From positions 133,289-197,288 of the forward strand of contig CAUYUJ010018708.1 of the NCBI GenBank assembly GCA_963575745.1: DNA of 64,000 nt, read 5' to 3'. Origin of the DNA: Prorocentrum cordatum (lineage: Eukaryota > Sar > Dinophyceae > Prorocentrales > Prorocentraceae). The position numbers and the translations under genes were made by a program. Below, in pieces: positions 11,606-21,883 of this stretch; positions within the stretch are counted from its first letter, which is position 1, and every line of letters begins with the position of its first letter. Under the pieces are notes generated by a model. That model was given only the letters and a program-made list of their open reading frames with translations. It ran no database searches and was not told the DNA's origin.

Positions 11606-13250
11606 TCCGTGAAGGGGCCTCGGCGGTGCACACCGATGTCGTCGAGCTTTGGACCTACCTCAGCATCATGGCCGTCAATTATTTGTACTGCGGGCATTTC
11701 CCTCGCGACCAATGGCGCGCAAGCCCGCAACTGCACGCCGGTCAGCGCGCCGCAATAACCCAGATTCAGAAGTCGGTCGAGTGGTTTGTCGCCGGTTACC
11801 CGCAGGACGTAGCAGCTCCGGACTGGGGCGCGCAGCTTTCGAGACAGAAGGCTAGCTACGATTTGCACGAAGATTCTGCGGCCCTCCCGGTGAAGCTGGC
11901 GGAGATCCTGCCAGAGGCGAAGCAAGTTGCCACTCGCGACGTCTCGGACTTCTGTGACGGCGAGATGCGGGCCTGGTTGTCCGACCCGCTCAGGGTCATG
12001 CTTCCTCCATCGGAGTGGCCAGAAGCAGCACCACGTGCGCGTGCTAACGTGGCTCGCCGGGAGGATTACTACGACCTCGCGGCGCACCTCTACACCGTGG
12101 GGGTTTTGACCACCATTGAGCCAGATCAGATTTTCTCTTACAAGGAGAGAAAGGTCACAGCAGAAATCTTTGAGATCGGGAAGTCGGGTGCCAAGCCAGC
12201 CGGCGTAGAGCGATTGGGACGCCTCATCGTGAACTTGGTGCCTACGAGTGCGTTCTTTCGGACCTTGTATGGCGACATCGACACTTTGCTGGCCAGCCCC
12301 ATGTGGGCGAAAGTATCGCTCCAGCCGGGGCAGGGCCTCTTGTGGACCTCACGCGATCAGCAGGGCGCATTCTACGTGTGGCGATTGCCGTCGGTTTGGC
12401 ATAAGTTCCTTGCCTGGGCTTGGCCTGTGCCCGGGCGCCGCCTCGGGCTCGAGGTCGAGTGGGCGTGGCTCGCCATGGCCGTCCTCCCCATGCGGTGGCT
12501 GTACTCCGTCACCGTCTTCCAGCGAATTCACCGCCGTCTCGCTCTTGGCTGGGCGCGTGACCCGCTGCGGGGCTCAGGTTCCACTCAGCCTCCGGGGTGG
12601 GCGGAATGGCGGAAGGACCGCGACATGCCTATCCACCTGGCCGGCGGCCTGCCGAGCGAAGAGGCGGTCACCAGGTGCAGGCCCGCCCTGGGATGGTGGC
12701 AGGCCTACATCGACAATTTCGACCTCGCCGAGTTCGTGGAGCTCTGCCGGGCGGATGCTTTCGTCGGCTCTGACGCCGCCGACGCGCTGCACATGGACCA
12801 GTGGACCAGGTCTATGCGGCGAACGGCATCCCGACGAGCGAGGGAAAGGCTTCGCGGCGCAGCCTTGAGGTCTCGCGGATGGGGGCGCGGGACGATCAGC
12901 GAGTCGGTCGCATCTCCAATGCGCCGCCCCGCGGCTTGCTGCCGCTGGGCCTCCTCTCGCACTGCCTTGGACTTGGGGAGCTGCCGCCCCATGCGCTCCC
13001 GGTCCTGCTTGGGAAGTTCGTCCGGGAAATGGAGTTCCGCAGGCCGTTGTATGCAGTCTTCCATTGCGTGTGGGCCAATGCCAATGTCAACACGCAGTAC
13101 CTGAACATGGGCATGGTTAGCGAGCTGTTGCACGCGGCAGCTTCGCTGGCACTCTGCTCGACGGACCTTCGAGCCAGGATCGAAGGCCTCCCTCTCTGTT
13201 CAGATGCCAGCGAGACTGGCGGTGGCTGGTGTCAGGCAGTTGGTCTTGCG
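11602..13250 (+). pseudogene. Reverse transcriptase of YR element B, with start of RNase H
   Basis: The frame from 11602 carries RT blocks in order: a conserved RLIVNLVP segment (about 12217), SRDQQGAFYVWRLP (about 12350; D-x-x-A-F of motif A), LPMRWLYSVTVFQ (about 12490; motif B) and AYIDNFD (about 12704; motif C). After about 12800 the sequence continues one frame over with the thumb region (VYAANGIPT, FRRPLYAVF). It ends in CSDASETGGG (about 13200), the first strand of RNase H with its catalytic Asp. Motif C reads Y-I-D-N instead of Y-x-D-D. Whether that is a family trait or decay cannot be told from one copy. The frameshift near 12800 makes this copy non-functional. Confidence 0.75.
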
Positions 13251-13335
13251 GAGCACGCCAGCGACTTCTTAAAGGTGGCTCAGAATCCCAGCTTGCTCAG
13301 TTGCCAGCCCGGGTCGCTCGGAGACGAGCTTACCC

Positions 13336-14330
13336 TTGAGGAGACCGTTGCCGGAGCTGCCATGGGGAAGGGTGCAACGCGCGCCGCTGTCCTCACAGTG
13401 GGCCTATGCGACGGGATTGCTGGCCTGCCTGTCGCGGTTCATCGCCTTGGGGCCTGATTGGCTGGGCACCTCAGCTCCGAAGCTGACCCTGCAGATTGGC
13501 GTGTTGTCCGGATTCGCTGGCCTGGAGCGGTCGATTTGGGGGGGCGCCCCTGAGGTCGATCAGCGCACGGTGTGCGCCGTGGCAGGAGCTTGCGGGGACA
13601 CCGCCAATATCGTCATCATTGGGGTTGGAGCTTCGTCGCAGGATCTGTCCGACGTCGCGCGGAGAGCCCTCATCGTCATCGCGATGTCCCAGAAGGCCTT
13701 CACCGTGCTGGTGGCTCGGTTTGTCGAGAACGTCGCTTCTATGACGCCCGAGGCCCGGAACATGTTCACAGAGTGCTTGAAGGTGAAGCCAGTGTTCATG
13801 TGCGCGTCGTTGTTCGGGGACGTATCTCGCCCTCGACTCTTCTGGTGTTCCTGGCAGCTTCAAACGCTTCCAGGTGCCGTCGTAGTCGAGACGACCGAAT
13901 ATTTCAAGGTCGAAGCCATTGGAGCGCATGCTCTGGAGCCTTCGTGCTGGCTCTCACGGGGTGCTCGCAGAGCTTCGTCGGCCAAGCCTCTGCCCACATT
14001 CTGCCGTAGGATTCCGAGGAGCACCCCGCGCAAGCCCAGGGGCCTTGACAGCACCTCCGACGACGGCAAGGTCCGCTGGGCCGAGGACAGGTACGCGTAC
14101 CCGCCTTACCGGTATAGTGTAGAGAACATGATCCAGGAGGGCCCCGACCGCATGCTGCGGCCGCCCAACTCGGAGGAAAGGGAGGCATTGCTCGGCTTCC
14201 CAGCGCACTACACTTCTGTAGCCATCAAGAGCGGCTCAAGCGAGTCCGAGGACGTGCGTTGCTCTCACTTGAGCAATTCCTTCCACTGCGGCGTGGTCGC
14301 CCGGCTGGTCCAGCACGCCCTCCTGGCCGG
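13336..14330 (+). pseudogene. C5-cytosine DNA methyltransferase domain inside YR element B
   Basis: Motifs of the C5 methyltransferase family appear in order. Motif I (VGLCDGIAGLPVA) lies at 13389-13454 in one frame. The rest are in the next frame: motif IV region (IIGVGASSQDLS, 13615-13650), motif VI (FVENVASM, 13720-13743), motif VIII (RPRLFW, about 13828), a target-recognition-side stretch ending REALLGFPAHYT (about 14185-14214) and motif X (SNSFHCGVVARL, about 14273). The normal P-C-Q of motif IV reads S-S-Q, so the catalytic cysteine is gone. A frameshift also separates motif I from the remainder. The intact ancestor would have methylated cytosine in DNA. The domain sits between the RT/RNase H start and the rest of RNase H. 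Confidence 0.75.
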
Positions 14331-14479
14331 CCGCGTCCTGCAGGAGCCGGCAGACATTGGAGAGCTTACCAGGGTGTTCAAGGTCAGGAGGTTCGACCAG
14401 GTGAAGGTCCGGCTGGTGCGCGAAACTGCCGTGGACTCGCCAGCCGCCCGCGCACTCATTGGGTTATACCTTGCAGCAG

Positions 14480-14907
14480 CGGAGCGCGGCGGGTCCGACG
14501 TGAGGCTGGATTTGGGCTCGCCGCTTCGGCCGCGGGCCTGGCCGCGCGCCGCCATCAGCCCAGCTTTGTGTCGCTGGCGGCTAGGGCGCTGCTTCCGGTG
14601 GGCCTCGAAGGGCAATTCTCACATCAACGCGTTGGAGTTGCGCGCTGCCCTGGCCGCGGTGCGTTGGAAAACCCAGAGCACAGACTTCACCAAGGTGCGC
14701 TTCCTCATTTTGGTGGATTCGCAGGGGGGTGCTGCTTTTCTTACGCGGTGCAGGTCGGGCTCATCGAAGCTGAAGCAGCACGCAAAGCAGTGGTCGGCCC
14801 TTTGCTCGGCTCGCGGGCTGCACCCAGCGGTGGCCCACGCGCGCACCGACCTCAATCCAGCCGACAAGCCTTCTCGAGCTTTTGCCCGCGAAGATAGGAT
14901 AGGATAG
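14480..14907 (+). pseudogene. RNase H, C-terminal half, of YR element B
   Basis: In the same frame as the methyltransferase, the sequence continues with HINALELRAAL (catalytic Glu), LILVDSQGGAAFL (Asp) and NPADKPSR, the end motif seen in DIRS-type RNase H. The first RNase H strand (CSDASETGGG, about 13200) lies upstream of the methyltransferase. The frame ends in a TAG inside the GATAG-repeat tail of LINE C (14907), so this stop was created by the insertion. Confidence 0.7.
14881..14899. repeat. Target-site duplication of LINE C, left copy
   Basis: The 19-bp string TTTGCCCGCGAAGATAGGA occurs here and at 20338-20356, exactly flanking LINE C. Removing the insert and one copy joins the RNase H end to the recombinase region of element B. 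Confidence 0.9.
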
Positions 14908-15647
14908 GACCGTGGGGCGCCGATCCGTGACAACTCCACTGACTGCAAACTACAATATGAAAGAGCGTGCCGCAGAGAGGAGGGGTGGCGCCTGGGTTCT
15001 CCGCGCGGGGGGCTATCTTGACGCGCCGCCGCGCGCGGATCGGCGCCCGCGCGGGGCCGACACGGGCCTGGCGGCGGGCCCAGCAGGCGCGCAGCCTTGA
15101 GGCTGCCGCCCTCGGCACCGCCCCCAGCTACCTGCCTGGACGGTGCCGCCCCTTTCCCTTGCCTGACGGGCGCGGGCGGGGGAGTGCGATGGCTGGCCCC
15201 ACTTCGGGAGCCGAAGGAAAGTAAACAGGAGATGGATGAGCAGCAGCAGCAGGCGAGAAGGGAGGAGGCTCAAGGCCAGGAGGAGCAGGAATCGCAGCAG
15301 GAAGAAGAGCGAGGGGGGTGGACGCTTCGGCCAGTCCCGAGACCTGTTGCGCAGCCGATTCACTCAGCAACCCTCGGTTCAGGAGCCTCTGAGCGTGGCG
15401 ACTGGACCTCCAAACAGGGCCCACCCCCAAAGAGACAAAATTGCTGCTTGCACTAGAAGCCTGCTCGACGCTATCTCTTGAACGAGCCTCCAGGTCAGGC
15501 GCAAGTCTGGCGGGCTTAGTGGGAGAGAGCCCACGAAGACCTCTGGCGACCCCCATTTCGGAAGCAACTCTAAGTAGCACCTGACCTAAGTTTCTACAGC
15601 AGGGGCCCGCACAGCTTCACAAGATCCTGAAGCCGCTGCCGTCACTA
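14908..15647 (-). other. 3' region of LINE C
   Basis: This is the stretch between the tail stop and the element end. A protein-like P/A/S-rich frame (15580-15128, minus strand) could be a further coding remnant or chance. The last 20 bases contain the TATCC-type repeats that end the element. Confidence 0.45.
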
Positions 15648-17455
15648 CTACTTCACCAGATCCAGAAGCCTCTGAGCCTCCCTCACGAGAACGCCACGGG
15701 GAGCCCCTCCTATCGTTTTCTCTGCGCCCTGCTCCACCAGCGCCTCGCGGATGGCCTTGAGCAGGACCACCCCGTCGTTCGTCGTCGTGTCCAGCAGAAA
15801 CTGGATCTTCACCTGCTCGGCCTGCTTGGCGTTCTTGGTCTTGAGCCTCTGCGCTCGGCAGTAGCGCACCATCTCGTGGAGCTCGTTCGGCGAGGCGGCT
15901 TTCACCACCTTCTGGTCCCAGTAAGTCTTCAGCACCTGGCGGCCAGCCTTCAGCGCGCCCCCCATCGCAGGCCTCGTCCATGTCCAGGAGTCCGTCGATC
16001 AAACCCACGAAAGTTCGGAGAAAGGGGGCGCGCATCTTGGGCAGCTCGAAATGCTCGCCCTTCTTCGCGGCCTCCGACAGCTTCTGGCGCCGCCCCTCCC
16101 GCTTCGGCGTTGAAAGCGCCCCCCTCCTCGAGCGTGCGCTGGGCCACGGCGGCGTCGAGCGGCGTGAGGAATGCGTCGTGCACCGCGCCCAGCATCGCCC
16201 TCAACTGCGCCTCGTCCATCAGCGCCAGCTTGGCCAGGACCACCACGAGATCCTCGAGCGTCTGCTTGTTGGCGCCCTTGGCGCCGCGGACCGCAACGAC
16301 CTGCTGCGAGCCGACTCCGCGGTCTTCGCCGCCTCGCCTTGGCTCCTTGCGAGCGGGGCCTCCGTCCCTGCGCCTGCCCATCCAGGCGGGGCGCGCCTGA
16401 GACTCCGGCATCAGCTTCGAGTAGCTGCTCGTCAAGATATATGTGCTGCTTTCGGTCGTACACCCTCAACACTCGAGGTAAATGACTACGGACATGTTGT
16501 TGGTAATCGGGGAGTTTAGAGGCATGGTAACCGCAGATCTTGCATAAGAGGTCATCGGGCTCCAGTAGTGGCTCCTGTCAGTGACCCCCTCCAGCATAGC
16601 AGCACCCTCGGACCATGGACCCCGCCAGATGTCGAGCCGCAGTCACACGGCAGGAAAACAATCCCAAACAACTCGGACACTGATTGGTAACACATAGAAC
16701 ATGGCCCAAATAGCGTAGGTGGTGATGAAATCGCAGATGATTGAGGGCCGACTTCTTATCACCAAACCTGGCATTGCACCTGCATCTTCTCCCCCACGTC
16801 ATACCGTCCTCGCCCTCCTCCCCCCTGTAAACTCCACATATCCATCTGACCACGACCCCTTCCACAACCTCCTGCTCGAGAACCTGATCCAAGGGGAACT
16901 CGTACTCAGGGGGAGGGATAGCTACTGTTCGCTGTTTGCGTCGTAACTGGGTAACGTCGATCTTGCAAAAGTCCCTCCCAAGATTCTTATCCCAGAAGAG
17001 AGCGAGGAAAGACCCCTGAAGTCGTGTTAGTAATGCTTCTCCTTCTTCTAGAGACGAGAGTGATTCCTGGTCGGCATAAAATGTACTAGCCCACGGGTTA
17101 GCATATGCTGTCAAGCGTCCCATGTAATCAAATTGAGGCCGCTCGTCCGTGGGCAAGGTACCGAACATCGCAGCCAATATCTGCGAGTTCCTGCGAGGAA
17201 ACTGAACAAATTGGGCAAGCCATCCAAGCCTGCGGATCCTGAGCTCGGTGAAAGTTGGGACCATGCGCCAGTGCTCGAGCACCTTCGCATTCGACAAGGT
17301 CTGCGTGTGCCGCTCGCCTTCAAAGCTGGCACCATGCATTGCAACGCGGCAGCACCGAACGATAGCCGAGTCGAGCTTATTGCGCTGGCTCTCCGTGACG
17401 AGAAAGGCTTTTAGATTGGGTACCCCAGCGCTCTGGACCCCCAGTAGACCAGACT
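15648..17455 (-). pseudogene. C-terminal zinc-finger and tail region of LINE C
   Basis: The frame resumes at about 17450 (GVPNLKAFLVTESQRNKLD, a typical post-RT LINE segment). It leads to Cys/His fingers: CRCN...H-x3-HH (about 16735), CPSC...H...C (about 16660) and, after a TGA at about 16580, CKICGYHASKLPDYQQHVRSH (about 16530-16470), a C2H2 finger. A helical segment (LEDLVVVLAKLALMDEAQL, in another frame, about 16260) and a K/R-rich end (KAGRQVLKTYWDQK to RLLDLVK) finish at 15648. The fingers probably bind template RNA or target DNA. The order and the shared strand tie this to the RT upstream. Confidence 0.65.
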
Positions 17456-18946
17456 TTTAAGCCGATGAGGTACCCCAGTAGTAGACCAGAACCTGCCCAA
17501 GGAATGAACGGCCGACTTTATTGCTACAATTCTCTTGTTGATCTCAGGCGCCAGTGCTCCAGAACTGTGAATCTGTGCTCCTAGAACTCGCGTGGCAGGA
17601 CGAACTCCGCCAGAAAAAAGAGCGCCCCCATCCTTTCGCAGACGTCGGTTGGCATCCACGGACCCCTTCCCCGTCAGACTAATGATGGTGTTCTGCTTCA
17701 TAACGTTATGCTCCCATCCCCCCGTGCATAAGTGCTCGTCTAGTCGCGCGTTGGAAAACTCGTTAACGCTGCTCAGTTCTGCCAACCCTGCGTCTTGCAA
17801 AGGAGAGCCGGGACCGCCTCCAACATGCAATTTGGTCAAATCGTCAGCATACTTGGTGAGACTCAAGTCCATGTGCTGATGTGTGACTGGGCATTCGGCT
17901 GCAAGCAGACTCTCCGAGTCAACGCAGTCCAAGAGTTGTTCGCTCCAGCAATCCACTGGAGCAGCATGAGCACGGCCAAAACTTTCTACAGCATTGGGGT
18001 CGCACATAAGAGCCCCGCACTTGGGCTTCACGAGAAGCCTCTTGTCTGACGCTGGCAACTGAATCGCAGCTGATCGTACTCTGTCAAGCCCAAAACGCCG
18101 ATCCTCAGGCTCAAGCAAGAGAGAATTGGCAAGCTCGAGCGCGTCCCAGCAGGTAGACGCGAAAGCGTTGCTGAGGTCCTTGTTGGACCAGCTGGCGGAA
18201 TAACCTGAAACACGAAGCCTATGTAGCATACGCTGAATAACCAACATGGCCCCCTCCTTTCGTCGGCCTCTTGAGAAACCGTAGTCCGAAGGTCCCAAGG
18301 GAAGCGGTCGCTTTCGGGCAATAGCTGCGGCAAGCCAAGCTTTTCCCAGAGGGTCGAGAAGATGAATAACGCGCTTCCCCTCGGGCCCTGGCACCGACGA
18401 TTTCGGGGGCCCACGTCCGAAACTTCTGTTCCAGAGCCGCGGAAAACGCCCAGCGAAACGGACACACTGAAGGCCCTTATGCAGAGCCGTATACAAAACA
18501 GCGGAGTCCAATTCTTTGTCCGCCCCGAGCCCTAGTCGATCCGGCGCAAGCCCAAATTCAGGATCAGTGACAATCCCCCACAGTTCGCCTGGAAGAGACC
18601 ATGGCGGGCATGAGCGTCTCTTGGGGGCCCTTCGAAGATAACTACCAATGCCAATCATATCTGTCATTGCCTCTGCGCTGAAGGCGCCATAATAACCGCT
18701 CTGGCCCACCTCCTCGCACTCCTCGTCCTCCGCAATCTCCTCCACCTCCATCCCCCCTCTCGGTCCTCCCAGGGCCCAAACACTCAGCCATTCTTCAGAA
18801 GTTAGCGCGGCACCCTGCATGTGACGATAGCTCCTACCGCGAGGGCCTCTTCCACGAGATGCCAGTAAGCGAATGAGGCGATGTCCCTCCTTGTGATTCC
18901 GTGCCCGCCACGCCTCCTTCAGCTCCGATATCACCTCCCCCCCCAT
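17411..18946 (-). pseudogene. Reverse transcriptase domain of LINE C
   Basis: RT motifs in order: RVIHLLDPLGKAW, YGFSRGRRKEGA, NKDLSNAFAS (motif A Asp), GALMCDPNAVESF (motif B position) and TKYADDLTKL (motif C, complete YADD). Downstream lies a thumb-like segment to LVYWGSRALGYPI. The catalytic aspartates are present, so the RT fold itself is well kept. The frame is lost at both ends through indels, upstream in the G8 run and downstream near 17440. The ATG at 18944-18946 is an artefact of the frameshift, not a true start. Confidence 0.85.
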
Positions 18947-20204
18947 TCCAGATAATGCTTCCTGCGCAGCTTTGCGCAGGCTCTACTACTAGCTCTCAAA
19001 GCTTGTTTGATGGCCTCCTCCTCCTCCTCTGCGCTGGCATCTTGTAGAGACGACCGAAGACGAAGCCGCTCACGAAGCAGTGCGACTCTCCCATCAGCCT
19101 GCCGTCGGTACTCTGGAGATGCCGCGTAAAGAGTGCCACCAAAAGACGGCTCAGCAGCACAGCGAAGTGCCTCGTTCAAACAGTTGAAATAGGCGTCTGG
19201 CAGGCCAGCCTTCAAGAAGCCCTCGAGCTCGACCTCTTTGCTGGCGATAGCCTCACCTGCACGAGAAATAAATTCACGACGGGCCTCTCGGGACCTCATA
19301 GCCTCGAAATTCCTAGAAGTCCTAGTCTGCTGCTGCGGGTTGGGCTCAACATACTCCCACCGAAACTTGCAGTGAACAGGTGTGTGATCCCGAGGGTGCT
19401 TTGAAGGGATGAGTTGATGCTTTCGCATGAGGCCCCTCAAGGGGCCACCAGACTGAACCAGGCCCAGCGCAGCAGCAGGTCCAAATATAAAATCAACCCT
19501 GCTCGCAACTCCATCTTTGCCGTACCACGTCGGCTCAATAACACTGCGCAAGCCGAGCAATACCATCCCATTCTCCTCCATCACCTCCCTTACTAACTGT
19601 CCAGCGCCCCCCTCCAGGTTCTCCCGAGTCGCTGCATCTTCCGCGACGACCGATGTGTCGTTATAAGTCCACCGATCTTGTCCCCGAGAAAGCCCGATCC
19701 CATCATTCAGATCCATGCAAAAAATAAATAGGACGCGAGCCCGAGTATTCAAATCAGCAAAAACTTTACGAAGCCACGTTGCCAATCGAGAAACCGCGGC
19801 AAAATAATTCGGCCGACCTTGCACCCCTCTCGGCCGAGGTGGAAAGTAAAGCCCGAACACCGCGATGTCCATCCCCCTCCTCTTGAGACGCATCCCGAGC
19901 CCCCGCCCAGCTAACCCCGCATCAACCTGCCACTGCCTAACTACATGAGATTCACGAAAGCCTCTGCTCAAGCACATCGTAATACCTGCCGACTTGTTGG
20001 TATACTTTCCTCGAGACCATCCTGCATGAAGCAAAGTAGAGCCCGCCAACTGATTTTTTTATCCACCGCTGCGCCGCGCGCTGCTCGAATCTGCGTTCCA
20101 ACCAAAACGCGCGCGTGGAAGCTGGGGCCAGACAACTTCACAAACTCCTCCTGGCGGTCAGCCGATACGAAAGACAAAGGATTCCAGTGCAGTATACTCA
20201 GCAT
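18931..20204 (-). pseudogene. Endonuclease (EEP) domain of LINE C
   Basis: The N-terminus begins near 20204 with SILHWNPLSF and VLVGTQIR. It then shifts frame at an A7 run (20054-20060) and continues to 18931. Motifs: FCMDLND (D-x-N), ASRVDFIFG and HPRDHTPVHCKF (terminal D-H). The Glu that normally follows the Q of the second motif is Ile here. The role is first-strand nicking of target DNA during retrotransposition. The frame meets a stop at a C8/G8 run (18937-18944), past which the RT continues in another frame. Confidence 0.75.
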
Positions 20205-20337
20205 GACATGGAGCGGTCACGCGTCGGCTGTGTCTTGGCCGATCTGCCCGTGACTTCTGCAGATACGGTAAACAAAGTGCGTGATGCTGCGTTGCATATG
20301 GAAAGGTGGCCTCGCTGCAGAGAGACCTTGCGCCACC

Positions 20338-20356
20338 TTTGCCCGCGAAGATAGGA
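20338..20356. repeat. Target-site duplication of LINE C, right copy
   Basis: Identical 19-bp match to 14881-14899, immediately outside the 5' end of LINE C. Confidence 0.9.
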
Positions 20357-21019
20357 GGGGAGACCCGTCCGTCGAAGGCGATCGCCAACGTTGGCAGGAC
20401 GCCCCTGGCTACGCAGGCAATCGCGCCGATCTCTCGCGAGCGCCACCGGTCATGCGCCTGCGACCTTCTGCAGGCCTGGCGCCGCGCAGGCATCGATCCA
20501 AGAGGACCGTGCGAGGTAGATGAGAGTGTTTGCGCCTGTGTCGAGAATCTCTGGGCCGCCGGCCTGCCTTATTGGAGGGCCGACTGCGCAGTAGCTGGCC
20601 CCCCTCATTCCATGCCGCATCTGCAAGGCTCTCTTCCAGGAGCGCGGGGTCTGCTCAAGGTCTGGACCAAGCTAAACCCGCCGAGCAGAGCAACCCCTTT
20701 CACACCCTCAATCCTCGCCGGCTTGGCCTGGTGTGCTTATGGAGCAGGGTGGCCCGATATAGGGGCCCTGCTGCTGGTAAGATTTGAGGGCCTGCTGCGG
20801 CCAGGCGAGCTTTTTGCCTTGCGGAAGCGTGATGTGCGTTTTGTTGGTGGCAAGGCTGCGTCAAGCCTCCACGAGACAAAAGCGGGACAGCGGCACGGTC
20901 GAATAGAGGTTGCAATCTTGGAGCGTGGGCTTGCGGCCCACGCTCCAAGATTACAACCTCTGCAACTCTGTTGCGTCGGCCCCCAGAGCAGGCCCGCGGC
21001 TGTCTGCGGCGCTTGTTAG
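20357..21019 (+). pseudogene. Tyrosine recombinase of YR element B
   Basis: A helical N-terminal core-binding-like segment (SRERHRSCACDLLQAWRRAGID, about 20435) is followed by the catalytic-domain signature LVRFEGLLRPGELFALRKRDV (about 20776), which holds the first catalytic Arg. Next comes HETKAGQRHGRIEVAIL (about 20870), resembling the beta-strand Lys region. The reading then fails at a 26-bp inverted duplication (20905-20961), and the H-x-x-R and Tyr motifs are absent. The enzyme would integrate circular cDNA by site-specific recombination. It belongs to the element whose RNase H ends at 14890; only the LINE C insertion separates them. Confidence 0.7.
20905..20961. repeat. Near-perfect inverted repeat (hairpin)
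   Basis: Arms 20905-20930 and 20936-20961 match at 25 of 26 positions around a 5-base loop (TTGCG). The right arm looks like a foldback copy of the recombinase coding sequence in the left arm. Confidence 0.95.
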
Positions 21020-21880
21020 GGGCTCTTCGTCTTGACAAGCACGGTTGCACTTTTTACAGCCTCTGGCGAGGCGGGGCCACGGCCTTTTTTAAATAGCAGC
21101 GAACTCTATGGAGACTACGCTCCTAACCGCGCGATGGAGCTCCACCCGGATTGCACGACTGCACATAGCACAAACAGCAGCGGAGACTACTGAGCACGGC
21201 CTGCCGCCTGAGACCCAATAACTGCTAGCATGGGCTCAGCGTTCCCTATGTGCGGCATTGCGTGCTTGACTGCTTGATTGCAGGCGCATCTTACAAATTG
21301 TGAAAGAGAGTTGTAATTGGACTGGCGGCCTGCGGCCAGCGCGTGGAGGAAGTGGCAGGGGAGCTGGCTGCTGCGCCCCCGATCCTCTCCTGTGTCTCTC
21401 CCTCCTCTGCCTCCTCCCCGTCGGGTCCGGGTCAGCATGGAATGTCTGAGCGTTGCGCGCTCCAGGTAGGAGGTGGGCCTCAGCCCCCTCCCTGTGCCTG
21501 GTCTTGCGCGTGGTCCACGTTCCAAGTAGGAGGCGGGCATGTGCCCCCTCCTGGTGCCTGGTCCGGCGTGGATTTGCCTTGTTTCGCATATTCCTGGGCA
21601 AGGGGGACTTTTGCCAGGCAGTTTCAGGAAAGTTGTGACGCAGCGCGATTTCCATGCCATCTGGCGAGGGCGCTGGAAAAAGCATACATATATGTCTACA
21701 TGTGTATGTATCAAAATTTATGTGTACATATATCAGGCATCTGCGCGCAACAACGCACGCGGGGCAACGCGACGACCCAGCGGCCGCGCGCGCCAGGGAG
21801 TTTTTTTTTTTTTGTGTGTTATATATATATATAACCCAAAAAAACGACTCCAACACTTTCACGCGTCTGGCCGGGTGCGA
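21020..21880. repeat. Non-coding spacer with a two-copy tandem repeat and short AT tracts
   Basis: No gene is recognised. 21457-21590 holds two diverged copies of a unit of about 74 bp (shared core TAGGAGG(T/C)GGGC...GTGCCTGGTC). 21800-21842 has a T-run, TGTG and (TA)n. This may include the 3' untranslated end of element B, but no repeat matching its 5' side was found. Confidence 0.55.
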
Positions 21881-21883
21881 GCG

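Larger units (their letters stand above)
14900..20337 (-). mobile_element. LINE C: EEP-RT-zinc-finger non-LTR retrotransposon inserted in element B
   Basis: The element has a 19-bp target-site duplication. At its minus-strand 3' end, (TATCC)n repeats overlap the duplication (three GATAG units at 14892-14908 on the plus strand). One long minus-strand ORF runs from about 20204 to 15648 with EEP, RT with YADD, three Cys/His fingers and a helical tail. It is broken by frameshifts near 20057, 18940 and 17440, a TGA at about 16578, and further shifts after 16400. The length of 5.44 kb and the EEP start close to the 5' boundary suggest a nearly full-length copy without a separate ORF1. Confidence 0.85.
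9383..21019 (+). mobile_element. YR retrotransposon B: gag-like, RT, DNMT, RNase H and tyrosine recombinase, split by LINE C
   Basis: Plus-strand coding blocks in order: gag-like (9383-10875), RT (11602-13250), C5-cytosine methyltransferase (13389-14320), RNase H C-terminal half (14500-14890), then tyrosine recombinase (20357-21019). The last two are separated only by the 5.4-kb LINE C insertion. RT, RNase H and a tyrosine recombinase together define DIRS/Ngaro-type elements; the methyltransferase is extra cargo. Every block needs at least one frameshift to read through, so the copy is dead. Coordinates cover only the coding span: I found no split direct or inverted terminal repeats for this element, so its true ends are unknown. 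Confidence 0.75.

Noticed and set aside
16473-16493. Minus-strand string resembling the spliced leader (CCGTAGTCATTT...CTCGAG)
   Set aside because: It lies inside a coding C2H2 finger of LINE C (CKICGYHASKLPDYQQHVRSH then LPRVLRVYD) in the same frame as the upstream ORF, so the match is chance.
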